Assembly (NCBI GenBank): GCA_000803105.1 | Contig: JTDA01000004.1 | Coordinates: forward strand, 209,990 to 273,989 | From: Coprobacter secundus | GTDB taxonomy: Bacteria; Bacteroidota; Bacteroidia; Bacteroidales; Coprobacteraceae | Direction of reading: 5' to 3' | Length of the DNA stretch: 64,000 nt | Part shown: piece by piece, positions 63,938 through 64,000 of the stretch | Layout of the letters: each line of letters begins with the position of its first letter | How positions within the stretch are numbered: the first letter of the stretch is position 1 | Notes under the pieces: model-generated | What the model was told of the DNA's origin: nothing | Seen by the model: the letters and a program-made list of their open reading frames with translations, nothing else | The model's database searches: none | Translations under genes and position numbers: made by a program

Positions 63938-64000
63938 CAAAAAATTTAAAACAGACTTTTTTGATATAAAAAATAAAAGTGCGATTTCTAACAAAGAGAT

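Noticed and set aside
63844..64000. Inverted repeats flanking an invertible segment around the recombinase
   Set aside because: I compared the flanks (62264-62628 and 63844-64000) by eye and found no shared inverted block beyond a few bases.

Overview
The window reads as an AT-rich chromosome segment of a Bacteroidales bacterium. The basis is SusC/SusD pairs, TonB receptor/DUF4249 pairs, lipoproteins with Asp/Glu-rich tails after the lipobox cysteine, promoters of the Bacteroidetes type (TAnnTTTG near -7), almost no Shine-Dalgarno sequences, a T9SS-type sorting domain and a type B L31. A Barnesiellaceae/Coprobacter-like genome is my guess; the sequence alone does not settle the genus. No rRNA, tRNA or CRISPR array was seen.

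Layout. 1-6.6 kb: the 3' part of rsgA, then a five-gene minus-strand tripartite efflux operon (ATPase, two MacB-type permeases, HlyD adaptor, TolC channel). 7-9.7 kb: thyA-folA, a PepSY-like lipoprotein and a 48-residue ORF. 9.9-19.3 kb: a GH123-like hexosaminidase, an AlbA_2 protein, ddh, lgt, a DMT transporter, DoxX, a sialate-O-acetylesterase-like enzyme and a DEAD-box helicase. 19.3-34.8 kb: a glycan utilisation region with SusC, SusD and a GH85-like endo-beta-N-acetylglucosaminidase carrying GEVED and T9SS domains. It continues with a MalY-type aminotransferase broken by one stop codon, a GH88 remnant, a membrane-anchored propeller-AraC regulator without kinase or receiver domains, and an N-acetylhexosamine 1-kinase. 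34.9-40.7 kb: a fused CcsB-CcsA cytochrome c assembly protein and a compact GNAT/IbrA-like/IbrB-like/YfcE-like operon. 41.3-50.1 kb: a PAP2 phosphatase-barrel fusion, a KdgF-like cupin, a PiT phosphate transporter, a PP2C-like protein, an OmpA lipoprotein, an exported superoxide dismutase, L31, a PHP phosphatase and a two-gene LysO exporter. 50.3-55.2 kb: a TonB receptor/DUF4249 pair and an unknown lipoprotein. 55.4-62.3 kb: PBP1A, pyrB-pyrI with a probable attenuator, a flavin reductase-like protein, an outer membrane barrel and glyA. 62.6-64 kb: a tyrosine recombinase.

Several genes suggest a shared diet of host-type glycans: ENGase (N-glycan core release), the GH123-like enzyme, the esterase, NahK and the SusCD pair. 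Core metabolism is represented by folate/dTMP, lysine/peptidoglycan, pyrimidine and one-carbon genes.

The most notable signals are the one-component transmembrane propeller regulator, the pyrB leader with terminator and short ORF, the IbrAB operon, a family of 160-180 bp non-coding repeats with inverted ends, and gene remnants in intergenic DNA.
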